This document shows positions 36,071-43,704 of a stretch of 64,000 nucleotides of DNA, in pieces (within the stretch, counting starts at the first letter, position 1; every line of letters starts with the position of its first letter). Position numbers and translations under genes: made by a program. Under the pieces are notes generated by a model. The model had not been told where the DNA came from, did no database searches, and saw only the letters and a program-made list of their open reading frames with translations. Origin of the DNA: Corynebacterium glucuronolyticum DSM 44120. GTDB lineage: Bacteria; Actinomycetota; Actinomycetes; Mycobacteriales; Mycobacteriaceae. The stretch covers positions 310,001 to 374,000 of the forward strand of contig NZ_CP047452.1 of NCBI RefSeq assembly GCF_030440595.1, given 5' to 3'.

Positions 36071-36461
36071 CTAACGCTTCCTACCGCGCCTTCTTCGCCA
36101 GGGCCGCGGTGAGCACCCGGGCGGCGGGGGAGCGGACATCGAGGAAGACAGCACCGGGGTGTTCGTTGACCACATCCTGGACGAGGTTGGGGTGCTTGGA
36201 CTGCACCATCCGGGCGATGTTCTCCACATTGCGGTTGGGGACGAGGAGCGTGACCGGCGGCTCGGCGATCTGCGGGATAGCGTGGGCGACGTCGGCGGCG
36301 AACGTGTTGATGCTGTAGCCACGCGGGGGTTGATCGGATTTGCCAAAGCCACGCAAGGTCAGCGTCGTCGCGGTCGGGTGGGGCTCCTCAAGGGAGAGAT
36401 AGACGTGCGAAAGGCACCCGCTTTCGTAGTGTAAGCGGATGCCTCGTTGGTATAGGTACAC
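36071..36461 (-). pseudogene. Internally deleted alpha/beta-hydrolase
   Basis: 126 residues from GTG 36461. The segment TLRGFGKSDQPPRGYSINTF is the loop before the nucleophile in epoxide-hydrolase-like proteins, and the last 55 residues (NRNVENIARMVQSKHPNLVQ ... LAKKAR) look like the end of one. The HGxPG oxyanion stretch and the GxSxG nucleophile elbow are missing, and the length is well under half of normal. The intact gene (EphE-like) sits here in mycobacteria. The frame is open, so it could still be translated. It lies 1 bp after the holin-like gene. Confidence 0.7.
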
Positions 36462-36462
36462 C

Positions 36463-36969
36463 TTAGGAGTACATGCCCCTGTTCTGGTCCTCCAGCTGCT
36501 TGGTGGCCTTGCCGGGGACGAGCTTCTTCATCTCCTGCACGGAGGCGACCGTCTTCTTCGGTGCCTTGATGGTCTTGACCTTCTTCAGGCCGACAAGTGC
36601 AAGAACAGCGGCGATGACAAGCATGAGGATGAAGATGATGAGCCATGCTGCCCAGCGGGCAACCCACAGGGTGAGGAGCTCAGCCGCAAACACGAAGAAG
36701 AAGAAAAGCGAGAACAGGGCGATGACGCCAGCAGCGCCGAGGAGGCCGCCACCGAGGCCGGCCTTCTTTGCTTCGCCAGCGATCTCAGCCTTGGCTAGTT
36801 CGATTTCCGAGCGGACGAGCGTGGAGATCTGGCTCGTGGCGTCAGACACGAGATCGCCAATGGATCCGGTCCCGGCGGGGCGGGTGTCCACGTCGTGGAG
36901 CGGAATCGAGTTAACGCGTGTCGCTACAGGCTCGTTTGGGTCGGTGTACAGTCCGTCGTTGTTGCTCAC
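36463..36969 (-). CDS. Phage-holin-family (DUF1469-like) membrane protein
   Basis: 168 residues. SIGDLVSDATSQISTLVRSEIELAKAEIAGEAKKAG is the hallmark segment of this actinobacterial family, followed by two TM helices (GVIALFSLFFFFVFAAELLTL, AWLIIFILMLVIAAVLALVG). Despite the name there is no phage link; the gene is conserved near marP. Start GTG 36969 has GAAGGA upstream. Divergent from the next gene. Confidence 0.88.
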   Translation of the reverse strand: MSNNDGLYTDPNEPVATRVNSIPLHDVDTRPAGTGSIGDLVSDATSQISTLVRSEIELAKAEIAGEAKKAGLGGGLLGAAGVIALFSLFFFFVFAAELLTLWVARWAAWLIIFILMLVIAAVLALVGLKKVKTIKAPKKTVASVQEMKKLVPGKATKQLEDQNRGMYS

Positions 36970-37053
36970 GTGGGTTCCTTCTCGTGTACGTCTAAATTCG
37001 TTCTTCGGTATATCAATCCTACAGTGTAGCCGTCACCGACTAATCTGGCACAC

Positions 37054-37623
37054 ATGTTACTCGCTGATGCCCAGCTCGTCGCGGAGGTTGCCCGCGTCCA
37101 CCGGATCGCCCCACGCCTCACCAACGCGGAGTCGGTGGCGCGCGGTGCGGTGCTCATAGCGGACATCGCGGGTCTCGGCAGGGAGGTGGTGGCATCGGCG
37201 GCGTCGCTGCTGCTGGATCCGCCGCTATCTACCCTCACCCGCCAGCCTCTCCAGGTCGTCGCAAAGCTGGACGTGGTGCTTGGCGGGTCGGGAGTGCCCC
37301 GTGAACCTGACCAGCTTGTCACGCTCGCGGGGATGCTCACACACACTCCTCCGACGGGGATCGGGGCCGACGTGCTGGGGCTCACGCACGGGGCGCTCGA
37401 CAACGGGCTCGCCGTCGGGCTCATTGTGTCCCGGCTGGCTGCGATGGCCAGCGGCCTCGACCCGAAGGGGCTGTGTGTGCCGGAGGTTTTCTACAACCGC
37501 CACCGTGCACGGTTTTTCCAGGCACTCTCGTCGTACGCAGGTGATGCGCAGGAGCTGTATGGTCTCTACGAAGAAGCTATGTACGCCGGTGCCCGGGAAG
37601 CAGCGGGGATCGCCAGAAAATAG
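37054..37623 (+). CDS. Conserved actinobacterial protein (Rv3662c-like)
   Basis: 189 residues, soluble, Ala/Leu-rich. Conserved-looking stretches are LLADAQLVAEVARVHRIAPR, GLTHGALDNGLAVGLIVSRL, DPKGLCVPEVFYNRHRARFF and the final YEEAMYAGAREAAGIARK. The 37-40 kb gene order suggests correspondence to mycobacterial Rv3662c. No catalytic motif is recognised. TAATCT at 37041-37046, 7 nt before the ATG, indicates leaderless expression. The 3' end overlaps the convergent HAD gene by 47 nt. Confidence 0.8.
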   Translation: MLLADAQLVAEVARVHRIAPRLTNAESVARGAVLIADIAGLGREVVASAASLLLDPPLSTLTRQPLQVVAKLDVVLGGSGVPREPDQLVTLAGMLTHTPPTGIGADVLGLTHGALDNGLAVGLIVSRLAAMASGLDPKGLCVPEVFYNRHRARFFQALSSYAGDAQELYGLYEEAMYAGAREAAGIARK

Positions 37624-38350
37624 CGATGAGGGCGCCAATCAGAACAATTGCTGCGCCGGCTGTCACCCACGGATTGGGGTGAGGGAACAGGGGCACGGGG
37701 TTGGAGAACCGCCGAATGGGGACCCCGTTGTCCGCGGCCCACTGCGCCAGGTTCTTATCGGGGTTGACTGCGACGGGGTGTCCCACCGCTGCGAGTAGGG
37801 GAATGTCCGTCTCCGAGTCGGAGTAGGCGTAGCTTTGCCCCAGGGCGTAGCCCATCTCCGTGACGCGAGTGATTTTTGTCACACCCTTGTTGTAGGTGAG
37901 CAGCTTTCCGGTGTACTTCCCGTCACGAACTTCCAGCTCAGAGGTAAGAATCCGGTCGACTCCGAGTTCGGTGGCAATGGGGGCGACGAGGTCACGCACG
38001 GAAGCTGACACAATCACCACGTCGTGGCCTTGTCGTTTGTGCCAGGCGATGAGTTCGCGCGCCTCCTCGTAGATGGCGGGGGTAACCACCTCGTGCAGCG
38101 TGGTCTGCGCGATTTCTGCCACTTTCGCCACGTCCCAGCCTGCGACCATTTCCAGGAGCTTGTCCCGTGTGGAATCCATCTGGCCACCTGACCAGCCCTG
38201 TAAGAGGAAGGCTGTTTGGGCGTAGCTCAGCGCAAGTGCCTGGGAGGCAGTGATGAGCCCGTTCTTGAAGAACTGGCGACCGTAGGCAAGCGCCGATGAC
38301 GTGGCGATTACCGTTTTGTCCAGGTCAAAAAAGGCCGCAGGTGTGCTCAT
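37577..38350 (-). CDS. HAD-IB phosphatase (SerB-like) with C-terminal TM helix
   Basis: 257 residues from ATG 38350. Motif I is AFFDLDKTVIATSS (DxDxT), motif II IVSASVRD, motif III includes KGVTK, and motif IV SYAYSDSETDIPLL. A hydrophobic C-terminal segment (WVTAGAAIVLIGALIAIFW) with a basic end is unusual for soluble SerB and suggests membrane attachment. Related to Rv3661, a phosphatase family next to the Tad locus in mycobacteria. Substrate uncertain. TATACA about 10 nt upstream may be its -10. Divergent from the 6C RNA and Tad genes. Confidence 0.88.
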   Translation of the reverse strand: MSTPAAFFDLDKTVIATSSALAYGRQFFKNGLITASQALALSYAQTAFLLQGWSGGQMDSTRDKLLEMVAGWDVAKVAEIAQTTLHEVVTPAIYEEARELIAWHKRQGHDVVIVSASVRDLVAPIATELGVDRILTSELEVRDGKYTGKLLTYNKGVTKITRVTEMGYALGQSYAYSDSETDIPLLAAVGHPVAVNPDKNLAQWAADNGVPIRRFSNPVPLFPHPNPWVTAGAAIVLIGALIAIFWRSPLLPGHRRT

Positions 38351-38407
38351 AATGACTAAGTGTATATACCCGTGGAAATGGGGGTAGAAATTTTTTTGGG
38401 TTAGGTG

Positions 38408-38436
38408 TTGCCGTGAGAAAAAAAGTGTGTCATACT
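38408..38436 (+). promoter_or_regulatory. Promoter of the 6C small RNA
   Basis: TTGCCG (38408-38413), a 17-nt spacer and CATACT (38431-38436) predict a start near 38443, just ahead of the two C-loop hairpins. Confidence 0.6.
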
Positions 38437-38442
38437 TCGTAT

Positions 38443-38550
38443 TGCACGGCCCCGATATACAGTGCGGCCGGCCCCGGTTCGCCCCCCGAGACCGGGTTAC
38501 TCTGACGGCCCGCATCCATCCCCCCCGAGATGCGGGCCGTCCTATATCTT
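38443..38550 (+). ncRNA. 6C small RNA
   Basis: Two consecutive hairpins have runs of six or more C in their loops. Stem CCCGGT/ACCGGG (38473-38478 with 38491-38496) encloses TTCGCCCCCCGA; stem GACGGCCCGCATC/GATGCGGGCCGTC (38504-38516 with 38529-38541, perfect 13 bp) encloses CATCCCCCCCGA. This is the definition of the actinobacterial 6C RNA. In M. tuberculosis it lies between Rv3660c and Rv3661 and on the same strand as Rv3660c, exactly the setting here. In C. glutamicum it has been tied to the SOS response. The 3' end is uncertain because the T run is weak (CTATATCTT). Confidence 0.9.
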
Positions 38551-38750
38551 CAGCCAGACGCATCCCGGCAAGTGTCGTGGGTAAGCGCCACCATGTGTCG
38601 CTTGCGTGGCGTGGTGGACCTCCACAGCTCGTTGGGTGCAACACTCTTCTGACCAGCGCATTGTGTGGAACTTTCCGCACGATCCGGAGGTTATCCACAG
38701 AATTGGGTGCAACCGTTGTGGGCACGCGGTTGTGGCGTGAAGATGGGGCC

Positions 38751-39785
38751 ATGAACGAAACACGCATGCACGAGTCCTACATTCTCATCGCCGCGGACGA
38801 CCCCGTCCGCGCAGACATCCTCCATATCGCCGCCGCCACGGGCAGAGAAGTGGTCGAGGCCACCGACCCCGTCGAAATCCGGCGACTGTTCCGGCGGGCC
38901 TTCGCTGTGCTCATCGATGCCACGTGTGCGGCCGCCACCCGCGACCTACCCCGCCGGTCCCGCGTATTCCTCGTCACCCCCGATCCCGGTCCGCCCGACT
39001 ACGAGTGCGCTATGGCGATCCACGCCGAGCTTGCCTGCACCGTACCCAGCATGTCCTATGACATCGTCGAGGCGCTGAGTCGTGAGCCTGCACGCATCGC
39101 CGGTGGTGGCGAGGTCATCGGTGTGATGGGGGTCTGCGGCGGCGCGGGTTCCTCCACCCTTGCCTGCGCCCTTGCGCTGAGCTCCTCCCGTCCGTCCTTG
39201 CTTGTCGACGCCTGCCCGTACTCCGGTGGCCTCGACCTCGTCCTCGGCGCGGAGGAGATGGAGGGCAAGCGCTGGCCAGATGTCCACCTCGACGGCCACG
39301 TCCCCGCCGCCGAACTTCGTGGGGCACTGCCTCAGGTGGGGGACACGGCGCTTCTTACCTGCGACCGGGGAGCGGTGAGCGCGCCGCCCACCACCGAGGA
39401 GGTTATCGCCGTCATTGAGTGCCACCGGGGTGACCCCGCCGGCGCCCGCACCATCGTCGACCTGCCCGCCTGGTCGGAGCCCGTGGCGGGGATCCTTAGC
39501 GCCCTGGACAGGCTCATCCTCGTCGTCCCCGCCGAGGTGCGTGCCGTTGCAGCGGCGGCGGGTATCACCAGGACGATTCGCACGGAGCTGGCGATCGCCG
39601 TGCGCTACCGGGAATGGTCGGGGCTCAGCTCCCGCGAGGTGGGTCGCTTTATCTCCCTGCCTGTCGAAGCCGAGATCCCGCATGTGCGGGGGCTTGCCAA
39701 ACAAGTAGAAACGCGCGGCCTGACGCATCTTCCCCAACAGTTACGGCGAGCCGCGGAGTACCTCCTGGGGGTGGAGCGTGGGTAG
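38751..39785 (+). CDS. TadZ/CpaE-like pilus localisation protein
   Basis: 344 residues from ATG 38751. An atypical receiver-like N-terminal part is followed by a MinD/ParA-like ATPase domain, in which the deviant Walker A reads CGGAGSSTLA and lacks the signature Lys, as in the actinobacterial CpaE-like group encoded next to TadA. SLLVDACPYSGGLDLVLGAE is the Walker A' region. It probably positions the Tad machinery at the membrane. A long upstream open frame to 38427 only covers the 6C RNA. The end overlaps tadA by 8 nt. Confidence 0.87.
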   Translation: MNETRMHESYILIAADDPVRADILHIAAATGREVVEATDPVEIRRLFRRAFAVLIDATCAAATRDLPRRSRVFLVTPDPGPPDYECAMAIHAELACTVPSMSYDIVEALSREPARIAGGGEVIGVMGVCGGAGSSTLACALALSSSRPSLLVDACPYSGGLDLVLGAEEMEGKRWPDVHLDGHVPAAELRGALPQVGDTALLTCDRGAVSAPPTTEEVIAVIECHRGDPAGARTIVDLPAWSEPVAGILSALDRLILVVPAEVRAVAAAAGITRTIRTELAIAVRYREWSGLSSREVGRFISLPVEAEIPHVRGLAKQVETRGLTHLPQQLRRAAEYLLGVERG

Positions 39786-40893
39786 CGTCGTCGACAAGCT
39801 GCAGGAAGCGCTGGCGAGCAACCCGGGGCTGACCCCAGCGGAGCTTGCGCGGATCGCGCGCGGGGAGGTGGGCATCGTCTCCGACCAACAGATGCTGACG
39901 CTTCTGCAGAAGGTGAACAACCGCGTCCACGGCATCGGGTTATTGGAGGGGCTCATCGCGCCGGGGGTCACAGACATTGTTGTCAACGGCCCGGAGAGCA
40001 TCTGGGTCGACCGGGGGAACGGCATGGAAAAGGTCGACTCCGTCCGCTTCGAGTCCGATGCCGAGGTGCGTCAGCTCGCTACCCGGCTCATGCACGCGGC
40101 GGGCCAGCGCCTCGACGACGCTGTCCCGTTCGCCGGTGGCCACATCCAGCGGCCGGACGGGCAGACCATCCGCCTCCACGCAGTCTTATCCCCACCGGCG
40201 GCACCGGGCACCCTCCTCAGCCTGCGCATGCTGCGGGGCGCGACCGCCACCCTTGACCGGCTGGGGATCCCGCCGGGGCTCGTGCGGGTGCTGCGCGGTC
40301 TCGTGCGGGCGCGGCGCTCCATCCTCGTTGTCGGGGGCACCGGCACCGGCAAGACAACGATGCTGTCCGCCCTTCTTGCCGAGGTCCCCGCACACGAGCG
40401 CATCATCTGCATCGAGGACACCGCCGAGCTGCACCCGCCGCACCCGCACGTGGTGAGCCTTACCACCCGGGGCGCCAACGCCGAAGGTCGCGGCGCGATC
40501 ACTATGAGCGACCTGCTCACCCAGGCGCTGCGCATGCGGCCGGACAGAATCGTCGTGGGGGAGATCCGGGGTAAGGAGGTTGTCGACCTCCTCGCCGCCC
40601 TCAACACCGGCCACGACGGCGGTGCCGGCACCGTCCACGCCAACAGCCTCGACGAGGTGCCCGCCCGGATGGAGGCGCTGGCGGCCCTCGGTGGGCTCGG
40701 GCGGGAGGCGTTGCACGCGCAGCTTGCCGCCGCCATCGACATCATCATCCACATGGTGCGCACTCCTGGCGGACGTGTTATCCACCAGATTGGAGTGCTT
40801 ATCGCCCGGCGCGGACAGCCGGTCCGGACGCGGGTGCTGTGGGAAAACGGCACGCCACAACCCGGGTGGGAGGAGCTTGTATGCTCGCTCTAG
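39778..40893 (+). CDS. tadA: Tad pilus assembly ATPase (CpaF family)
   Basis: 371 residues from GTG 39778. Walker A is GGTGTGKTT, the Asp box follows in IIC IEDTAELH form, Walker B is RPDRIVVGEIRGKE, and the His box is AGTVHANS. It powers assembly of Flp pili at the inner membrane. DIVVNGPESIWVDRG in the N-terminal domain is typical of CpaF. Confidence 0.95.
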   Translation: MGSVVDKLQEALASNPGLTPAELARIARGEVGIVSDQQMLTLLQKVNNRVHGIGLLEGLIAPGVTDIVVNGPESIWVDRGNGMEKVDSVRFESDAEVRQLATRLMHAAGQRLDDAVPFAGGHIQRPDGQTIRLHAVLSPPAAPGTLLSLRMLRGATATLDRLGIPPGLVRVLRGLVRARRSILVVGGTGTGKTTMLSALLAEVPAHERIICIEDTAELHPPHPHVVSLTTRGANAEGRGAITMSDLLTQALRMRPDRIVVGEIRGKEVVDLLAALNTGHDGGAGTVHANSLDEVPARMEALAALGGLGREALHAQLAAAIDIIIHMVRTPGGRVIHQIGVLIARRGQPVRTRVLWENGTPQPGWEELVCSL

Positions 40894-41522
40894 CCTTGGC
40901 GTTAGTCATCGTCGGCGTGCCGCCGCGAAGGCGACTCGGCGAAGAGGAACGGGGTGAATTCACCCATCTGCCGCTGGTATGCGCCATCGCGTTCGTGCTT
41001 GGGTGCGCGGTCATCGGTCAGGTGACGGTTGTCGTTGCGCTCGTCATCCTCGCTGCGACGGCCGTGCGTGTGGGGGCTACCCTGCGTGGTTACAGGCGGA
41101 AAACCGCTGCGGCCGAGGCCCTCGCCCGCGACGTGGGGCAGCTTGCAGCCACATTGCGCACGGGTGCCCTCTACCAGCCGGAGAAGGCCCCCGATTCCCC
41201 GCAGGTGCGCGCACTCGGCTCCGTTGCTGAAACCTACGGTGTCCCTCTCGCTGGCCTGCTAGAAAGCGTGCAGGCTACAATGGACCGCCAGCTGCAGCAC
41301 GACAAGCAGACGGTGGCGCAGCTCCAGGGGCCAATCACGACGGCGGGTATCCTGACGGCGTTACCGGTTATCGGCATCATCATGGGGGCCGCCATCGGCG
41401 CGGATTCCGTTACCTACCTGCTCGGTGGGGGGACAGGCGGGATCGTCCTTGTCGCTGGCACCGGCTGCATCGCGGCCGGCGTCCTCTGGTCCGCGCGGAT
41501 CATCACGGGGGCGATGTCATGA
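40881..41522 (+). CDS. tadB: TadB-like pilus platform protein
   Basis: 213 residues from ATG 40881, which overlaps the tadA stop. N-terminal TM pair (LALALALVIVGV, LVCAIAFVLGCAVIGQVTVV), a cytoplasmic helical segment with SPQVRALGSVAETYGVPLAG, and two C-terminal TM helices fit the short T2SSF-like proteins of the actinobacterial Tad locus. Forms the membrane platform with TadC. Confidence 0.88.
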   Translation: MLALALALVIVGVPPRRRLGEEERGEFTHLPLVCAIAFVLGCAVIGQVTVVVALVILAATAVRVGATLRGYRRKTAAAEALARDVGQLAATLRTGALYQPEKAPDSPQVRALGSVAETYGVPLAGLLESVQATMDRQLQHDKQTVAQLQGPITTAGILTALPVIGIIMGAAIGADSVTYLLGGGTGGIVLVAGTGCIAAGVLWSARIITGAMS

Positions 41523-42076
41523 TCGGCCCTGCGGTCCTGCTCGCCCTCGCCCTCCTCATCGTGTCCCGACCGCCGGGGGCGCGGCTGGAACCGGCCACGG
41601 GCCCGACGATCCTTTCCCGGTTGCGCTGTGGCGGCGCCCCGCGTGACGGTCCCACAGTCAAAGACACAGTCAGCGACGTTGAACTATTCAGTGCCTGCTT
41701 GGAAGCCGGGCTTTCGCACGCACAGGCGGCGCACGCCGTCGGCATGTGCGGGGGAGACAGCGCCTGGCTGACGACAGCATCGCTGCTGGCCGTAGGGCTC
41801 GACCCGGATACCGCGTGGGCACCCGTCCGCGCCCTTCCTGGCTGCGCCGACATCGCCTCGCTGGCAAGCGCTGCGACGCGCACGGGGGCATCCATTGTGG
41901 CCGGCTGCATGCGGGTGGCGGACAAACTCGCCACCCGGGCAGCCGACGAGGCTACCGCCGCAACAGAACGCGCCGGTGTCCTCATTGCATTACCTCTCAC
42001 CATGTGTTTCCTTCCAGCGTTTTTCCTCCTCGGGCTCGTGCCCGTGCTGGTCTCGCTGGGAGCGGACTACTTCTAA
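41519..42076 (+). CDS. tadC: TadC-like pilus platform protein
   Basis: 185 residues. N-terminal TM (PAVLLALALLIVSRPPG), a helical middle with the T2SSF-type pattern DVELFSACLEAGLSHAQAAHAV, and a C-terminal TM hairpin (GVLIALPLTMCFLPAFFLLGLVPVLV). ATGA overlap with tadB. Confidence 0.88.
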   Translation: MIGPAVLLALALLIVSRPPGARLEPATGPTILSRLRCGGAPRDGPTVKDTVSDVELFSACLEAGLSHAQAAHAVGMCGGDSAWLTTASLLAVGLDPDTAWAPVRALPGCADIASLASAATRTGASIVAGCMRVADKLATRAADEATAATERAGVLIALPLTMCFLPAFFLLGLVPVLVSLGADYF

Positions 42077-42112
42077 CACACCACATCACATCCATCTGAA
42101 AAGGAGAACACC

Positions 42113-42295
42113 ATGTTTGTTAACCGAATCCGCCACCTGTTCGTCGACGATCTGGGCATGTCCAGCGTGGAATACGCGCTGGGCACAATGGCCGCCGCAG
42201 CCCTTGCCGGCGTGCTGTATACCATCGTCACTGGCGACAGTGTGACAAGCGCGCTCGAGGGCATGTTCACGGACGCACTTCACAACCGTCCCTAA
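42113..42295 (+). CDS. Flp-type pilin (DUF4244)
   Basis: 60 residues. Cleavage before MSSVEYALG (after DDLG, with Glu at +5) and a hydrophobic helix MAAAALAGVLYTIV are type IV prepilin features. Probable main subunit of the Tad pilus. GGAG site at 42101-42104. No prepilin peptidase is encoded in this window. Confidence 0.9.
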   Translation: MFVNRIRHLFVDDLGMSSVEYALGTMAAAALAGVLYTIVTGDSVTSALEGMFTDALHNRP

Positions 42296-42600
42296 TGCTC
42301 GAGGGTGATGAGGGAGCCGTCACCGTCGAGGCGGCGCTGGCGTTGACCAGCATCATCGTGGTCACCGCAGGCATCGTGGCGGGGATGGCATCCCTTGTCG
42401 CCAGTCTCCTCGCCGTGGACACCGCCGGTGCCGCTGCCCGCGCCTATGCCGTCGGCGTGGACTACGCGCCGCCGCGTGGAACTGTTGAGGTGACAGAAAG
42501 CGCCGGGCTTGTCACAGCGACGGCACGGATTCCCTCCCCGCTGGGGGAGATGACGTCCACCGCCGTCTGCCTTGTTGAGGGGAGAAACCGTGCGCGATGA
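42295..42600 (+). CDS. TadE-like pseudopilin
   Basis: 101 residues. GDEGAVTVEAALALTSIIVV is the TadE-type N-terminus with Gly-Ala cleavage and Glu at +5, followed by one long TM helix and a small beta domain (TVEVTESAGLVTATARIPSP). It shares TAATG with the pilin gene. Confidence 0.88.
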   Translation: MLEGDEGAVTVEAALALTSIIVVTAGIVAGMASLVASLLAVDTAGAAARAYAVGVDYAPPRGTVEVTESAGLVTATARIPSPLGEMTSTAVCLVEGRNRAR

Positions 42601-42910
42601 CCGTGGTTATGCCACCGTTCTCGCCGCAGGGATCCTCCTTGCACTCGTCGCTCTGCTCGGCACCTTGCTGTACTGTGTGAGCCTCATTCACGATGCTCAC
42701 GTGGCGCAGCGGGCTGCCGATCTCGCAGCGGTGGCGGGTGCCCGGGAGGTCTATCTTGGGCGGGAAGGATGCGATGTGGCAGCCGACATCGTGGCCCGCA
42801 ACGGGGGTGCTGTGACTGAATGCATAGTCAGGGGTGATGATCTGACCATTATTGTCCGCGTGGGCTCTCGTACAGCCGTCTCGACGGCGGGTCCAACCGT
42901 GCTCTTATAA
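42590..42910 (+). CDS. TadE/TadG-like protein ending the Tad locus (Rv3654c-like)
   Basis: 106 residues from GTG 42590, preceded by GAGGGGAG; the frame open to 42572 adds six residues inside the site. RDDRGYATVLAAGILLALVA is a pilin-like N-terminus, and AQRAADLAAVAGAREVY is the helix typical of TadG/Rv3654c proteins. Overlaps the previous gene by 11 nt. Minor pilus or assembly component. Confidence 0.86.
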   Translation: MRDDRGYATVLAAGILLALVALLGTLLYCVSLIHDAHVAQRAADLAAVAGAREVYLGREGCDVAADIVARNGGAVTECIVRGDDLTIIVRVGSRTAVSTAGPTVLL

Positions 42911-42969
42911 CGTTGTGTGGTGGGTAAATAATTCCCTCGTTCGCTAGTAGTAAACACGGTTAAAAAACG

Positions 42970-42983
42970 TTGACAAAAGTCAA
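42970..42983. promoter_or_regulatory. Small palindrome upstream of hsp20
   Basis: TTGAC-AAAA-GTCAA, 116 bp before the ATG. It may be an operator or contain a -35 (TTGACA). No HspR-type inverted repeat (CTTGAGT-N7-ACTCAAG) is seen. Confidence 0.35.
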
Positions 42984-43098
42984 ATCGGGATTAAAGTTGG
43001 GGGTAGCGAAAAGGTGATAACCGGACATTCGAAAGGATGGTTCCGCAGGTTTTCTACCCCCGCTTAACACCAACTGCATAGACAAAAGGAGACACATC

Positions 43099-43608
43099 AT
43101 GGCAGACATTTCCCGCTGGAACCCATTCGCAGAACTTGCACCGCTGCAGCGCGCATTCTTCGGTGAGGACTGGCCAGGCTTCGGCCGGGACGATTTCCCC
43201 GGTTCCCGCCGCGGCATTGATAGCCCGACGACGGACGTTTACACCTCTGGAGACAACGTCGTCGTGGAGGCGCACCTCCCGAACTTCTCTAAGGACGATA
43301 TCGACCTCGACATCGACGGTCGCGTGCTGACGATTAGCGCATCGCGCCACTCCCGTGAGGAGGACAAGGACCGCAAGTACGTCATCCGCGAATCCTCGTC
43401 GAGCTTCCAGCGCCGCGTCACCCTCCCCGAGGGCGTCGATACGGACGCGATTACCGCCGAGCTGAACGACGGCGTCCTTACCGTCACCGTTCCTACCCCG
43501 CAGGTCAGCGCATCCAAGCGCAAGATCGAAATCACCGGCGGCTCCAGCACCCCGACAATGATCGACGGTGGCGAAAGTGCCGCGGACGGTGAGGAAGACG
43601 AGAAGTAA
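43099..43608 (+). CDS. Small heat-shock protein, Hsp20/alpha-crystallin family
   Basis: 169 residues. The N-terminal arm has ISRWNPFAELAPLQRAFFGE, the alpha-crystallin domain spans about 45-140 (TDVYTSGDNVVVEAHLPNFS, SSFQRRVTLPEGVD, AELNDGVLTVTVP), and PQVSASKRKIEI ends it. ATP-independent holdase. AAAAGGAGA precedes the ATG. Single-gene transcript with its own terminator. Confidence 0.95.
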   Translation: MADISRWNPFAELAPLQRAFFGEDWPGFGRDDFPGSRRGIDSPTTDVYTSGDNVVVEAHLPNFSKDDIDLDIDGRVLTISASRHSREEDKDRKYVIRESSSSFQRRVTLPEGVDTDAITAELNDGVLTVTVPTPQVSASKRKIEITGGSSTPTMIDGGESAADGEEDEK

Positions 43609-43680
43609 TAAGACAACGGCGGGCGCTCGCCTGGATTGATCCGCAGGCGCTCACGTGGGGCATCGCACACCGGTTGTACC

Positions 43681-43699
43681 GGGGCGGTGCCCCTTTTTT
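43681..43699 (+). terminator. Terminator after hsp20
   Basis: GGGGC (43681-43685), loop GGT, GCCCC (43689-43693), TTTTTT. A second weaker stem, CGCCTG/CAGGCG, lies upstream at about 43627-43649. Confidence 0.85.
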
Positions 43700-43704
43700 C
43701 GCGG

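Noticed and set aside
34150..36112. Long open frames on both strands over the repeat array (for example 560 codons, 34150-35832 minus)
   Set aside because: They exist because each unit of about 72 bp lacks stops; the translation is low-complexity, changes frame with the units and runs antisense through marP.
38427..38750. N-terminal extension of the TadZ-like protein
   Set aside because: The open frame covers the 6C RNA and its translation has no conserved features; ATG 38751 is kept.
43099..43608. HspR control of hsp20
   Set aside because: No CTTGAGT-N7-ACTCAAG element is visible upstream; only a TTGAC-AAAA-GTCAA palindrome.
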